A stretch of 64,000 nucleotides of DNA from Sinotaia quadrata (lineage: Eukaryota > Mollusca > Gastropoda > Architaenioglossa > Viviparidae). A program made the position numbers and the translations under genes. Shown one piece after another: positions 10,191 to 21,416 of this stretch (positions are counted from its first letter, which is position 1; the number at the start of each line of letters is the position of its first letter). Location of the stretch: NCBI GenBank assembly GCA_028829895.1, contig CM054181.1:108386860-108450859 (forward strand), given 5' to 3'. The notes under the pieces were generated by a model that had not been told where the DNA came from, searched no databases, and worked only from the letters and a program-made list of their open reading frames with translations.

Positions 10191-10654
10191 TTTTAAAATT
10201 GCTAGTTATCACGAGTTGGATAAAGTGACTTAGAATATTCGCGGGATTTTGACCTCTGTCGGTCACAAGTGGTGCAATGGTGTGCGTATGAACACCAGCC
10301 ACCACGTGATTAGGATTATGACAATCACGAATAAAAGGAATCCCAATCGCAAATTTGCAAAGTTAGCAAAATTAGCAAAACAACAGTTGCTAATGTAGCG
10401 TACAAAATATCGATCTATGTACGTCTAAACACGAGTCGGTACGCGTTAACGATAATAGCGTAAAGATTATAAAACTTATTTCAACACAATAATAATAAGT
10501 CTTATCAAAATCCAGTTCACCTAAGTCTCAATAGCAAGCCCTAACATGCAATAAACAATGCATAATGGTGATGAGATAGAAAAGCAGGAAAGAGATGATA
10601 CTTTCTTACAACAACACAATTTACCTTGTCAGATCACGGTCAGTGGTCACCAGA
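10191..10654 (-). other. retrotransposon 5' untranslated leader
   Basis: 464 nt between the 5' LTR and the Gag-Pol start. It contains the primer-binding site at its outer end and would be expected to carry packaging signals, which cannot be recognised by eye. Confidence 0.7.
10635..10652 (-). other. primer-binding site, probably tRNA-Trp
   Basis: Two bases inside the 5' LTR the minus strand reads TGGTGACCACTGACCGTGAT. TGG is complementary to the universal tRNA CCA end, and the first eight bases TGGTGACC match the complement of the eukaryotic tRNA-Trp 3' end as I recall it. The later bases match less well, with a CGTGAT block shifted. The site is well supported; the tRNA identity less so. Confidence 0.7.
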
Positions 10655-12385
10655 TGTCACAAAACGGGATGGCTCGTTACAAGCCGACCCGAGCTGAAGT
10701 TAGAGATGCAAGGGGTGAAGTCTATTTTTGGCCTGCTCCGGTGCACCTCCAAAAAAAGCCCGTGACGTGTGCCAGTACTACGTCGTGTCAGGTTGTTACA
10801 TAGACACACATGACATACTCCATTGATGTTTGGGTGGGGCCCACTTTATTAGTGTCATGCCAAGGAACGTTTTATTGGCGGTGTGTGTTGTGAGTGTGTA
10901 TCATAAATGTGAATAAATGGACGAACAGACGAACGGTGCAAAACAATAGTACAAATTCTTTCGTCCCTCTCAAAAACTATGAATAACAAGAGAGTTGAAA
11001 GATGTTTAAATCAGGTTATTTATTTCCCGATTTAAAAGGGGGCACTACTCTTTCGCACAGTGATTAATCATTCATTCAACTTTCCAATGTCATACACTCT
11101 GTGGGAAATAAGGGGAGATGAAAATGATGAAATTCAAAATATAAAATAAAGATTAATTACACAATTCTTATGCGGCAAATGGGGCCGCTTTAACAATAGT
11201 TGACATGTAAAATAAGCATTACTTTTAACATTAGAGTTCTTATTTTGCAAACGATATAATAGTGTTCATTTTCTTAAGAGTCCTAGACTTAAGTATGTGC
11301 GCGTTAGCCGTGCTAATGATTACTCACTATTAATGTCAGAGTTCCAAGGAGATGACGTAAGCTCACACGTCACTTATAAGCGGCACTTCAAAGTGAAGAC
11401 GGGACGCAATTGAGGCGTCGCATTACAGGTGAAGATTCTGCAGAATCTAGGCACCACTTTCAGATTATCACTGGGGAGAAATCTGAAATTTAGCTGACTG
11501 CTGTCAGCCTCGATAATTATCGTTGTTTGTCGTGGACACGGACACCTCAACGACGTTTAGCATTATCGGGTGGAGTCGTCCAGTGGGATGTGTCGTCGCA
11601 TTACATTGAGTGTAGAAATCCGGATGTCTGTAAGAAATCTCGGTGCTAGCCTCCCAATAGCGGGATAGATCTGTCCAACCGAACTCTCAAACAGGGGGGA
11701 GAACAAGTTGGTCCCTCGTGTCGTTAACTGCATACAACCAGCGTCGCATGCATCGGGTTTTTCTTGGACAGTGAACTTTCCACTTTGCCAAAAGTTATAC
11801 TGAGTAATTTTGCCTCGTTACTCAATATATGGCATCAGACGGATGGAAAACGGATGGAAAGAGATTATTGCAGCTTTCCTTTATGAAATCTCTGTACATG
11901 AGATAATTCATACGTGAAGTTAGACTGGCTTCAGACGAATCGACGTTTTCAACATTGAGAGTAAAGGTCTTCATTTTGCCTCTTATATAGCTCTCACTGA
12001 AGGTTTCCAAAACTTCCAGAAGCTATGTCCTGTGACATGATTTTTGCCTTGGATATATAGTGGTAATCGTGATGCACGCTTTTCTGTGGTCAATCCTAAT
12101 GCGCACTGGCCATTTCACTCGTCAACAACATGTGACGGTATTGCGCAGTTGTCCCAATTTATTTAATATACATATTCTTCATAAACTAATATATATATTC
12201 AATATAATAATTAACACACACTGCGTCACGAACGTCTGTCTACTAAAGAGATCTTAGGTGACCGTTACTGGAAGTTACATGCTACATACGAAAAATAACA
12301 AAACTCGGATTACTTCAATTAGTTTTGTTAGCGGTTTTTTTAAAATGAAATAAAATATAATTTCTGTCCCTCATTTCCTGTGACA
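10655..12385 (-). repeat. 5' LTR (right copy on + strand)
   Basis: A 1,731-bp LTR, same length and apparently same sequence as the copy at 3740-5470. On the minus strand this is the 5' LTR and would hold the promoter. It is long for a Ty3/gypsy LTR. The TATA-like box lies ~400 nt from its start, which would leave a long transcribed R-U5 part of roughly 1.3 kb. Confidence 0.95.
11982..11990 (-). promoter_or_regulatory. candidate retrotransposon TATA box
   Basis: CTATATAAG on the minus strand is the best TATA-like match I see in the LTR. Transcription would start around 11955. A second AT-rich string CTATATATCC at about 12052-12061 is a weaker alternative. Confidence 0.45.
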
Positions 12386-12390
12386 ATCCG
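12386..12390. other. target-site duplication, right copy
   Basis: ATCCG follows the right LTR directly and equals the five bases before the left LTR. Confidence 0.92.
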
Positions 12391-12408
12391 TAAACTTGTT
12401 ATTTAAAC

Positions 12409-12528
12409 ACTGTCTTTATATATGTCTACTGTCTTTATAGCTGTCTGCTGTCTTTATATCTATCTACTGTCTTTACCTCTATCTACTGTCTTTGTTTCTA
12501 TCTACTGTCTTTATATCTATCTACTGCC
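12409..12528. repeat. 19-bp minisatellite
   Basis: Six units of the type ACTGTCTTTATATCTATCT at an exact 19-bp period, with a partial seventh. It continues the TCTA-rich DNA on the far side of the retrotransposon, so the element inserted into or beside this repeat. Confidence 0.88.
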
Positions 12529-12896
12529 TAAATACCTCACAATCTATCATCTATCTTCCTCTCAGTCTGTCTGTTAAGTGACTGTACGGCAATTTAAATA
12601 ATTATGTACTATTTTAGTTATGTTCATGCGATGTGTTTTTGTTTGCACATGCAAGCCAGTGAGAGATTAGGCGACAGGGCAAAGGCGCATTTTGCCCAGG
12701 CTTGATGTTTTAGCAGCGACTTGTGAAATCCGAATTCCACGGGTAACATGAGAGCGATAAAAGCGGAGGTGAAAGCGCTCCGAAGCAGAAAATACGACAA
12801 TAAAAAGCACTCACTCATTCTAAGCGAACCTCACTGAAGTGGATCGAACAGCATACAGTCCTTTCACCTCCTTGGTGACTTTGGCTTCAAATGAGC

Positions 12897-12975
<79 letters not shown>
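12897..12975. repeat. (CT)n microsatellite
   Basis: Uninterrupted CT dinucleotide run of about 39 units; Ser-Leu and Glu-Arg open frames across it are artefacts. Confidence 0.97.
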
Positions 12976-12979
<4 letters not shown>

Positions 12980-13795
12980 ATATGTAACGATGTTTTCAAG
13001 TTAACGTGTCGCCACTTTAGTGGTATAGCGTCATTGCGGACATAATGACAGATCTGAATGCTTTGAAGTGCGATGACCACATGCTTGGGGTAAAGAAAAC
13101 GACCACGAACATTATTCTCAGATGAGTTACCAGTGTCCTGTTATTTATTGCAGTTGACTGGACATTAAGATTAAGTGTCAACACACTAAAAAAAGAAATG
13201 TATTTATTTTGGCCTCGCTTTTCCCATTATTTCTTTCTTTCCTTTTAATCTTTTTTCGCAATTTTTATTTTACAAAAAAAAATATTATTATTCGATCCCG
13301 TAAGGAAAGATTCGTTAACGACAGCAAATTGGAAGTGCTCTGGACGATCAGGAGCAGTTTACCCTCAGCCTCCACCCATTAACCTGCTTAGGCACCAAAT
13401 ACAACCACCCCCTTCTCTTCCCATGACATAAGAAGAACTGACAGTCATAGATATACATCACTCGACGCGCTTGGACGGACTTGGGACCGACACTTGTATG
13501 GTCGTCCAGTGAGCTTGAAAGCCAGCATGTTGCAATCTCGCGTCTTTCAGAAAACAAGGCTGAATTTGTTCTGGAATTGGGGGTGGGGAAAGTGCCTGTG
13601 TCGTGAGGACACGAGAATAAATTGCATTTACGTGAGGAAAGGAGGGAAGAAGGGCTTTTATGCAGATGCCATTACCTTGCTAAAATAAATTCTAATCAAT
13701 CCCAAAAGCAGTCTGACTAGAAAGCGTTAAAACAAAAGCAAAGGAAAAATATCACTGAAGAAAGGCTCTTAGCAACAGGGACAAAACGCCTGAAA

Positions 13796-14130
13796 TGCTA
13801 TCGACTCATAGTCCTCTCCAAACACTTAATTCGACTCACAGCATTCTCAAAGAACTCGTATCGACACATAGCATTCTCAAATTACTCATTTTGACTCAAA
13901 GCACTCAGTTCGACTCAAAGCATTCTCAAAGTACTCATTTTGACTCAACGCATTCTGAAAGTACTCATTTCGACTCAAAGCATTGTCAAAACATTCACTT
14001 TGAAACATAGCATTCTCAAATCACTCTTTTCAACTCAAAGCATTGTTAAATCACTCATCTCGACTCATAGCTTTTTCAAATTACTCATTTCAACTCAAAG
14101 CATTCTCAAGTCACTCATTTCAACCCTAGC
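13796..14130. repeat. ~30-bp minisatellite
   Basis: About eleven units of GACTCAAAGCATTCTCAAAG plus a TACTCATTTC-like tail, period about 30 bp with variable linkers. Two open frames (71 and 105 codons) cross it because the period is close to a multiple of three. Confidence 0.88.
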
Positions 14131-14639
14131 ACTGCATAGAACACACAAAATCTCCTCGTTTGAAATTGGCAATGCTGTTTTCTTTCAAATGAAGAAAAAA
14201 ATTAAAGTAAACCGAGTGACCAAAATGCTGTCCAGAATGAGGGAAATACAATGGTAAGTTACTAAACATATACAACTTACATCTAGTAAATAAATGGAAA
14301 TACATTTTATAATGCTAATGGAGATTTAAACGTGCTTTAAAAATATAAATGCATCTGCGAAAGAAAACGTTCCTTCTCAAAAGACATAATTATTTTTTTT
14401 TTAAATACAGAAAAATGAAAATGTCTGTTCTAATGCAGAAGTAAATGTGAGAATGTGGAGAGTCAGGGTGTGTCACAACGCAATGGTGCATCGCACTTTG
14501 TGGAGGGCTAGAATGTACTCAGCGTCACTAACCAGGTCGTCAGGAGCTCATTGAGCACTTCCGGAAGTGGAAGATAGATGTGGAGACCCATAAAGAATGC
14601 ATTGTCGCAAGGTACAGTGTAACAAATCTCATATTCGCG

Positions 14640-14748
14640 AGTTAATCGTAGACTTTCCCCCGTGTGGTGAGTCTGTGCTTTTCGAGTCAGTAAAACGCGA
14701 CAGATCTAAAAAAAACATAGTAGATTTCCCACCCCATCCCCGTGTGGT

Positions 14749-14750
<2 letters not shown>
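14640..14750 (-). repeat. inverted copy of the 15.5-kb repeat unit
   Basis: Read on the minus strand this contains AGATCTGTCGCGTTTTACTG, CTCACCACACGGGGGAAAG and TCTACGATT, the same landmarks in the same order as the plus-strand units at 15490-15690. Confidence 0.7.

Positions 14751-14823
<73 letters not shown>
14750..14823. repeat. (CT)n microsatellite
   Basis: Pure CT run of about 36 units, directly beside the inverted repeat copy at 14640-14750. Confidence 0.97.
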
Positions 14824-14827
<4 letters not shown>

Positions 14828-15489
14828 GCTGGCAGAGAACGATTAGTTTAGTCGTGGTCACTTTTAGACATCGCCTTCCCTAACTTGAAATTTGAAATGT
14901 GAACCTTTCGTGGAAGCGCTCGCTACCCATCTGAATCAACATACCAAAAGATAACCAGGTATTATAGTGACTTAACACCGTCACTGAAGAGAGTCATTTT
15001 CCATCCGTCCCTCATTCAGCATGTGGATCAGCTCTTGTAATTCCGGTCCTCGCTCGCGCGTTGATAATATAGTTCGCGTTTTTTAAAAAAAAAATCCGTT
15101 TAGTTTAAATTGACTCGTTTTATTGCCGTATGATCAGCTAAAATTGGTATCTCTTCGATAACCCAAGCTGGGTATTCCAACTCTCAGTTTCTAAACGGTA
15201 TAAAAGAATTACATTCAACATTACTCATTTCACCAGAATAGTTTTACAGCTTTAAATGGGTTAATCATCTGAGATTCCCCAAAGCTTTATAGCCAGTTTA
15301 GGACAGACAATCAAGCAAATCAATGTCTGTTTTATCAATACTGTGCATTAATCGTGCACTAACTGGATTGAATATTTTAAACTTAAAAAATAGGTTCACA
15401 AATACTAAAAAAATAAAAGTCTGAAAAGCACAAAAAATGTTTGTGCACGTATATTTAAACATTACGATCTTTTCCACTTTAGAAGGTGC

Positions 15490-15690
15490 GATTACGATTT
15501 GTCAGATCTGTCGCACTTTACGGACTTAAAATAAGTAGACTCACCACACGGGGAAAAGTCTATGATTTGTTTTTAGATCTGACTTAAACAGACTAACCAC
15601 TCGAGGAAATGTCTACGATTTTTCTGTAGATATGTCGCGTTTTACTGACTTAAAATAAACACTCACCACTCGAGGAAAAGTCTACGATTT
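15490..15690 (+). repeat. ~70-90 bp repeat, about three units
   Basis: Units carry a GTAGATATGTCGCGTTTTAC-like start, then CTCACCACTCGAGGAAAAG and TCTACGATTTTT. An inverted relative lies at 14640-14750. Followed at 15701-15790 by a 44-bp direct duplication rich in GATAGAGAGGGAGATAAG. Confidence 0.7.
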
Positions 15691-16225
15691 TTTTTTTGTA
15701 GATAGAGAGGGAGATAAGTAGAGAGTTAGATAAATGAATAGATAGGTAGAGAGGGAGATAAGTAGAGAATTAGATAAATGAACAAATGAATGGATAGGTG
15801 GACAGTTATACTCGTATATCAGATTTTTAAAAAAAATAATGTTTGAAATTAATACATTAATTTTATGGCAAACTCTTCTAACAGTTAAAATGAATGGATT
15901 CTTCTCAAAGGAATATTCGACTGAATTATTATAGTCTTTACTTTTGATTTTATTTAAATCAAAATATCTTTATTTTATTTTATTTTGTCTGCATATAACG
16001 AACTTTTCTTTACTTCTCTGCAATAACCGCTCTGTTCGTTTTTATTTTAATGTTGGTTTCATTTCGTTTCTTTTCCTAATTATTCATTTGTCTTTCTTGC
16101 ATTTTTATTCTCATTTTTATTTTTTGTAGAGGAGGATGGAAGAGGAATTTTTATTTTTAACCTTTGGGTATTTACTAGAAAGCTATATATATTTGTTATT
16201 GTCTGCATTATCTAAACACTTGTTA

Positions 16226-16500
16226 GTCGTGATGGTTTTGTTCACTTTGCTCACACATTTGCCTGTGTACTAGCTTTGTTCACTTTTCTCCATGTTGCCT
16301 GTGTTCTAGCTTTATTCATGTTTGCCTGTGTACTAGCTTTATTCATGTTTGCCTGTGTGCTAGCTTTGTTCACTTTGCTCATGTCGCCTGTGTTCTAGCT
16401 TTGTTCACGTTTGCCTGTGTACTAGCTTTGTTCACTTTGCTCATGTCGCCTGTGTTCTAGCTTTATTCATGTTTGCCTGTGTACTAGATTTGTTTATTTG
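16226..16500. repeat. ~27-30 bp minisatellite
   Basis: Alternating units CTAGCTTTGTTCACTTTGCT and CTAGCTTTATTCATGTTTGC separated by CATGTCGCCTGTGTT or CTGTGTA. Roughly nine units; paired units give a higher-order spacing near 55-60 bp. Confidence 0.85.
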
Positions 16501-17104
16501 GTTCAGATTTCTTGTATTCAGACTTTTTTCACTTTTGTTCAATTCGCTCACATTTTCTGTGTATGCATTGCTTTTATCTGTTTCAGACTGCAGTGACTAC
16601 TGTACTCTAATGGATCACGTTGGTGTGTGGTCCAGCATTGCCATCGAACTTACCAGTAAACATGTTGCTGTAAGTCAATTCCTGTGAATTCCATTCAAGA
16701 GCCAATATGTCGGAAACTGAAGCTTGAGTTTGGTCTCAAGAATTCATAAAATATCTTGAACATTCTTTGTGGTGTGCTTGGGCAGTGCACACAAAAATTT
16801 TAGAACACTCCTCATGATATGCTTTGATAGTGCATACGACGTTCTAGACAATTCTCCACAGTGTATTTGTGAGCACATTGAAGATTCGGGACCACTTATG
16901 TAATGTATACAGAAGGGATATCGTGCACAGTCATCAAGTAAGAAAGGCATAATAATGAACTAACAAAAGTATTTAAAAAGCCTTCTCCTGAACGGTTATA
17001 AAACCTATAACAAAACCAGTAATATTATATTTTTAAAAAGAATTAAATCAAGGCATTAATATTATCAGAAAACATTAACAAAAGTAATATTAATACACGA
17101 TTAA

Positions 17105-17880
17105 AATACTAATACCGACAACACTAACATTAACGCTAGCAAAAATCCCATCAAAATCGCCGCCATTAGTACTAACAAAATCAATAGCATTAGCCATTCC
17201 CCTAAATAAAAGTCTAAGAAAACCAGCAACAAAGCAATAAAATTAATAATAGCAAAATCAGTAGCATTAGCCCTCCCAACTAACAAAAGTCTAAGAAAAA
17301 CAGCACCAAAAGCACTAAAAAATCAGTAGCATTAGCCCCCCCCCCCCCCCCAACTAACAAAAGTCTAAGAAAAACAGCACCAAAAGCACTAAAAAATCAG
17401 TAGCATTAGCCCTCCCAACTAACAAAAGTCTAAGAAAAACAGCACCAAAAGCACTAAAAAATCAGTAGCATTAGCCCTCACAACTAACAAAAGTCTAAGA
17501 AAAACAGCACCAAAAGCACTAAAAAATCAGTAGCACGAACCCTCCCATTTAACAAAAGTGATGATTATGTTAATCACCAAAAGCACTAAAAATTAATACT
17601 TACAAATTCAGTAGCACAAACCCTCCCAACAAATACATGTCTAACAAAAACAGTAATAAAAGCACTAAAATTAATACTAAGAAATTCAGTAGCACAAACC
17701 CTCCCAACAAATACATGTCTAACAAAAACAGTAAATAAAAGCACTAAAATTAATACTTACAAATTCAGTAGCACAAACCCTCCCAACAAATACATGTCTA
17801 ACAAAAACAGTAATAAAAGCACTAAAATTAATACTAAGAAATTCAGTAGCACAAACCCTCCAAACAAGTAAAGGTCCGAT
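17105..17880. repeat. two-phase minisatellite (~64 bp then ~77 bp units)
   Basis: Units from about 17205 to 17540 contain AGCATTAGCCCTCCCAACTA, AAAGTCTAAGAAAAACAGCA and CCAAAAGCACTAAAAAATCAG, about 64 bp apart. From 17600 onward a longer relative reads CAAACCCTCCCAACAAATAC, ATGTCTAACAAAAACAGTAA and TTAATACTTACAAATTCAG. A poly-C run (about 17338-17351) sits in one unit. The array shows stepwise change of its repeat unit. Confidence 0.85.
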
Positions 17881-18680
17881 AAAAATGTTAATGTAGACTG
17901 AAAGAAGATTACCGTACTTTAACTTCGTAGATTGTCTATTCCCACAGTAAATGATCCATTGAGTAAACTCCCTTTGAAAATTATTGTTATTGTTTTATTT
18001 CCTGACCTAACAACACAGACCCTAAGAAATATTAAGTAAAATATATTACACAGAATATTGTAACATGTTTATCGATTCCGACCAAGTGCTTCCTTGCTGT
18101 TTCATCATGTGCTTTGCATTTTCAGAGACGCATGTTCTTGCTACTGTTTGATTTGTCGCCCTTACTTCACTTTTTTTTTTTTTATTTGCGTAACTTTCTA
18201 ATTTTCAACACAACGCTGGACGTAATGTTATGGATAACTAGAATTAATTATTCGTGAAGACTTCTGTAATTTGTTTTATTTAGATTTCAGAAGTTATGCA
18301 AAACCAAATTTTGTTTCTTAGTGTAAAGTAAAAGAAAATAGATCTGACAACAGTTTGTTAGTAGAGAAGGCGCCTTGTGATAAAAGATATGTTAAAGTAA
18401 ATGATAGTTTGTCATAAAAATATGTCAATGTGAATGGCACCATTTAATAAAAATACGTTATTGAAAATGGCAACTATTCATAACAGTATATTAAAGTAAA
18501 CAGCAGTTTTTATTAACAATACACGCTAAATATATATAACGAAATGTTTCCCATAATAAATAAGTTACAATTGTTTGTTCTCACACACAAAATAATATTT
18601 TTTTAAAATAAATTTTAAAAAATAACTGCGCGAATTTTTAGGATTCGTCTTAACCACGCACTAAATATTTACCAGTAAAC

Positions 18681-18939
<259 letters not shown>

Positions 18940-19494
18940 GTACATTGGGCACTTTAAAAAATGTCGATCGTTATAACAGTTACGTTTTCTCTATTTGCTA
19001 AGTCTCACATTACAAGTGCGTTTTTTTTTTTCGTATGTTACGTCTGTATGACGCATTCTTAACGCTGACAATGATTTGCCAGACGCGAGATAAACGGGGG
19101 TGGGGGGTTGGGGTGGAGAAAATCCATTTATTCTTTTGTTGTGCTCACATTATTTCATGCTCCAGGAATCAGTCCGACTAAATGAAATGAATATTTCCGA
19201 CGTTTTGTACTAGAAAGAAATGACTTGCTTTGATATTTTATTTATTATTTTTACCTCCCCCTTTTTTTTTGTACTGAGCCAGCCTCAAGCTGGTTGTGCT
19301 TTCTAATTAGCTTTTACTTACTGAATAATGCGGTATTTCTGTTATTTTCTAGTAGTTTTGAAATTATGTGAGACCTCTGTATTGTTTTTCTTTCTTTAAA
19401 AGAAAAAGAAAAATATAGCTATTTTGAAATTAATTTGTTTGAAACATACATTAGTATATAATGTATTTTTTTATTGTTTTCTAGTTTACGACAA

Positions 19495-19663
19495 AGAAAA
19501 AATTAGAGAAAGGAAGAGAATGAATGAGAAAGGGGGAAAAGAGAAAGGAAGAGAAAGAAAGGGGGAAAGAGAAAAAGACCCACAAAAAGAGAGAGGTAGG
19601 AAAGAGAAAGAAGGGGGAAAGATAGAAAAAAGAGAGAGAAGGGAGGGAGAAAGGGGTAAACAG

Positions 19664-19734
<71 letters not shown>

Positions 19735-19735
19735 A

Positions 19736-19791
<56 letters not shown>

Positions 19792-19884
19792 AGGGGAAAA
19801 GAGATATGGAAAAAGAAGAAGAAAAATAAAGAGAGGGAAGGGGGAAAGAGAAAGAAAGAGACAGAAAAGGGAGAAAGAGAGGGG

Positions 19885-19918
<34 letters not shown>

Positions 19919-20130
19919 GAGGAAAAAGGAGGAAAGAGAGAGAAGGGGAGGGGCAAGATAGAAAATAGAGAAAAAGATATGCAGGTGGAGTTTAAAAAAT
20001 TGGTGATAGAAGAAAACAGGAGGGGACGATGAAATAAAATAAAATAGAGAGAATGAAATAAAAGATATATGAATTACAAAGGAAGTGTTTTGAGATAAAG
20101 AGAATAAAAATAGAGGGAAATGAAAACGAA
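19495..20130 (+). repeat. ~600-nt polypurine block with (GAAA)n
   Basis: Almost pure purine on the plus strand, with a perfect GAAA array (about 19665-19770) and GA runs at 19773-19790 and 19890-19912. Lys/Glu/Arg and Ser/Phe/Leu open frames of up to 241 codons here are low-complexity artefacts. Mirror-symmetric purine tracts of this sort can form triplex (H-DNA). Confidence 0.93.
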
Positions 20131-20167
20131 AGACATGAAGAGAGAGACAGAGAGACTGAGGCTCACT

Positions 20168-20209
<42 letters not shown>

Positions 20210-20231
20210 AGAGAGAGAGAGAGAGAGAGTG
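20168..20231. repeat. (CA)n followed by (GA)n
   Basis: CA run from about 20168 to 20208, then GAGAGA to 20231; compound microsatellite. Confidence 0.92.
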
Positions 20232-20686
20232 AGAGTGATTTCTCTCTCTCAAATAGAGAAAGGACAGAAAGAATGAAAAGATAGAGGAAAATGATAATGC
20301 TAAAGTTGACAGAGCGATGGGGAGAGAAATAATGAATGAATAAAGAGAATGGAGGAAGTTATAGAAAGAATGTGTTAGTGGGATAGAGAGATAACATAAT
20401 TAAGAGAAAGACAGAAAGAAAAAGAGGTAGAAGATGTGAGAGAGAAAGAGAGAGAATTATAGAGAGAAAATATGTTTTGATCTCTCAGGGAGCAATTGCA
20501 CAAATAAGAGCTAACCACACAGCATAATGCAACCCACATAAACCCAAAACACAATATTTACTACAGCCTAAAATCTAATACCCAGAATGACAAATGTAAT
20601 CTAAGTGAAACATGTATTGTCTACTGTGCATGGAGGTCATTGCAATTTCTAAACCATGTACTGAGCGCATGCACTGTTCATGGTGA

Positions 20687-20885
20687 GCTCCCTTGAGTGT
20701 TATATTATTTTCATAGTTTTCGAACTGCTGGTGAGCTCCCTTGATTGTTATATTATTTTCATTGTTTTCGAACTGCTGGTGAGCTCCCTTGAGTGTTATA
20801 TTATTTTCATAGTTTTCGAACTGCTGGTGAGCTCCCTTGAGTGTTATATTATTTTCATAGTTTTCGAGCTGCTGGTGAGCTCCCT
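20687..20885. repeat. 48-bp minisatellite
   Basis: Four units of GTGAGCTCCCTTGAGTGTTA, TATTATTTTCATAGTTTTCG and AACTGCTG at an exact 48-bp period. Because 48 is divisible by three, both strands stay open (76 and 128 codons); no protein is implied. Confidence 0.92.
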
Positions 20886-21004
20886 GCTGGGATACATTGA
20901 TATTATATAGCCTGTGTTCATTCAAGGGCACAAAGGTATCCACCATTAAAAGTCTGATCAAAATCTGTCCAATACTTTTTAACTTATTCCCACGTAATCA
21001 TTAT

Positions 21005-21056
21005 ATATAATATAATATTATATTATATTATATTATATTATATTATATTATATTAT
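21005..21056. repeat. (TATTA)n microsatellite
   Basis: About ten units of a five-base TATTA repeat. Confidence 0.92.
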
Positions 21057-21345
21057 GGAAAGACACTAGTTAAATCAATAAAGTGATTTAATATTAGATA
21101 GAGAGAAGAACTATATACATATAAGTTTATTTTAGTCATACACTTGCCTATATAGGTATATGTTTTTGCTGGTGTTTGTGTAAAACTATTCGTTTAGGTC
21201 TCTCAAGATTTCATTCTATATATATATATATGTGTGTGTGTGTATATTTTATCTACATGTTTGTTTTTTTATTTGAGTTTCTCTGTCCGAATATCGAATC
21301 TTTATAAATTACTCCACGCGTACGCACATGTATACAAACATATAT

Positions 21346-21348
<3 letters not shown>

Positions 21349-21413
<65 letters not shown>
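21349..21413. repeat. (CA)n microsatellite
   Basis: Pure CA run of about 32 units, preceded by (TA)/(TG) at 21218-21244. Confidence 0.95.

Positions 21414-21416
<3 letters not shown>

Larger units (their letters stand above)
3740..12385 (-). mobile_element. complete Gmr1-like Ty3/gypsy LTR retrotransposon
   Basis: An 8,646-bp element read on the minus strand, with two 1,731-bp LTRs (3740-5470 and 10655-12385) at a constant offset of 6,915 bp. LTR ends are TGTCACA and TGTGACA, a perfect 7-bp inverted repeat. ATCCG is duplicated on both flanks. Inside are a tRNA primer-binding site next to the 5' LTR, a polypurine tract next to the 3' LTR and a single intact Gag-Pol ORF. Integrase precedes reverse transcriptase, the order of the Gmr1-like group, whereas ordinary Ty3/gypsy elements have RT first. 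I compared long stretches of the two LTRs by eye and found no mismatch, so insertion looks recent. It landed in old TCTA/19-bp repeat DNA. Confidence 0.97.

Noticed and set aside
10558..10803. 81-codon plus-strand frame across the LTR edge
   Set aside because: Antisense to the retrotransposon and crossing its LTR boundary; a chance frame.
19424..20206. 202- and 241-codon frames on both strands
   Set aside because: Low-complexity Lys/Glu/Arg or Ser/Phe/Leu translations of the polypurine tract.
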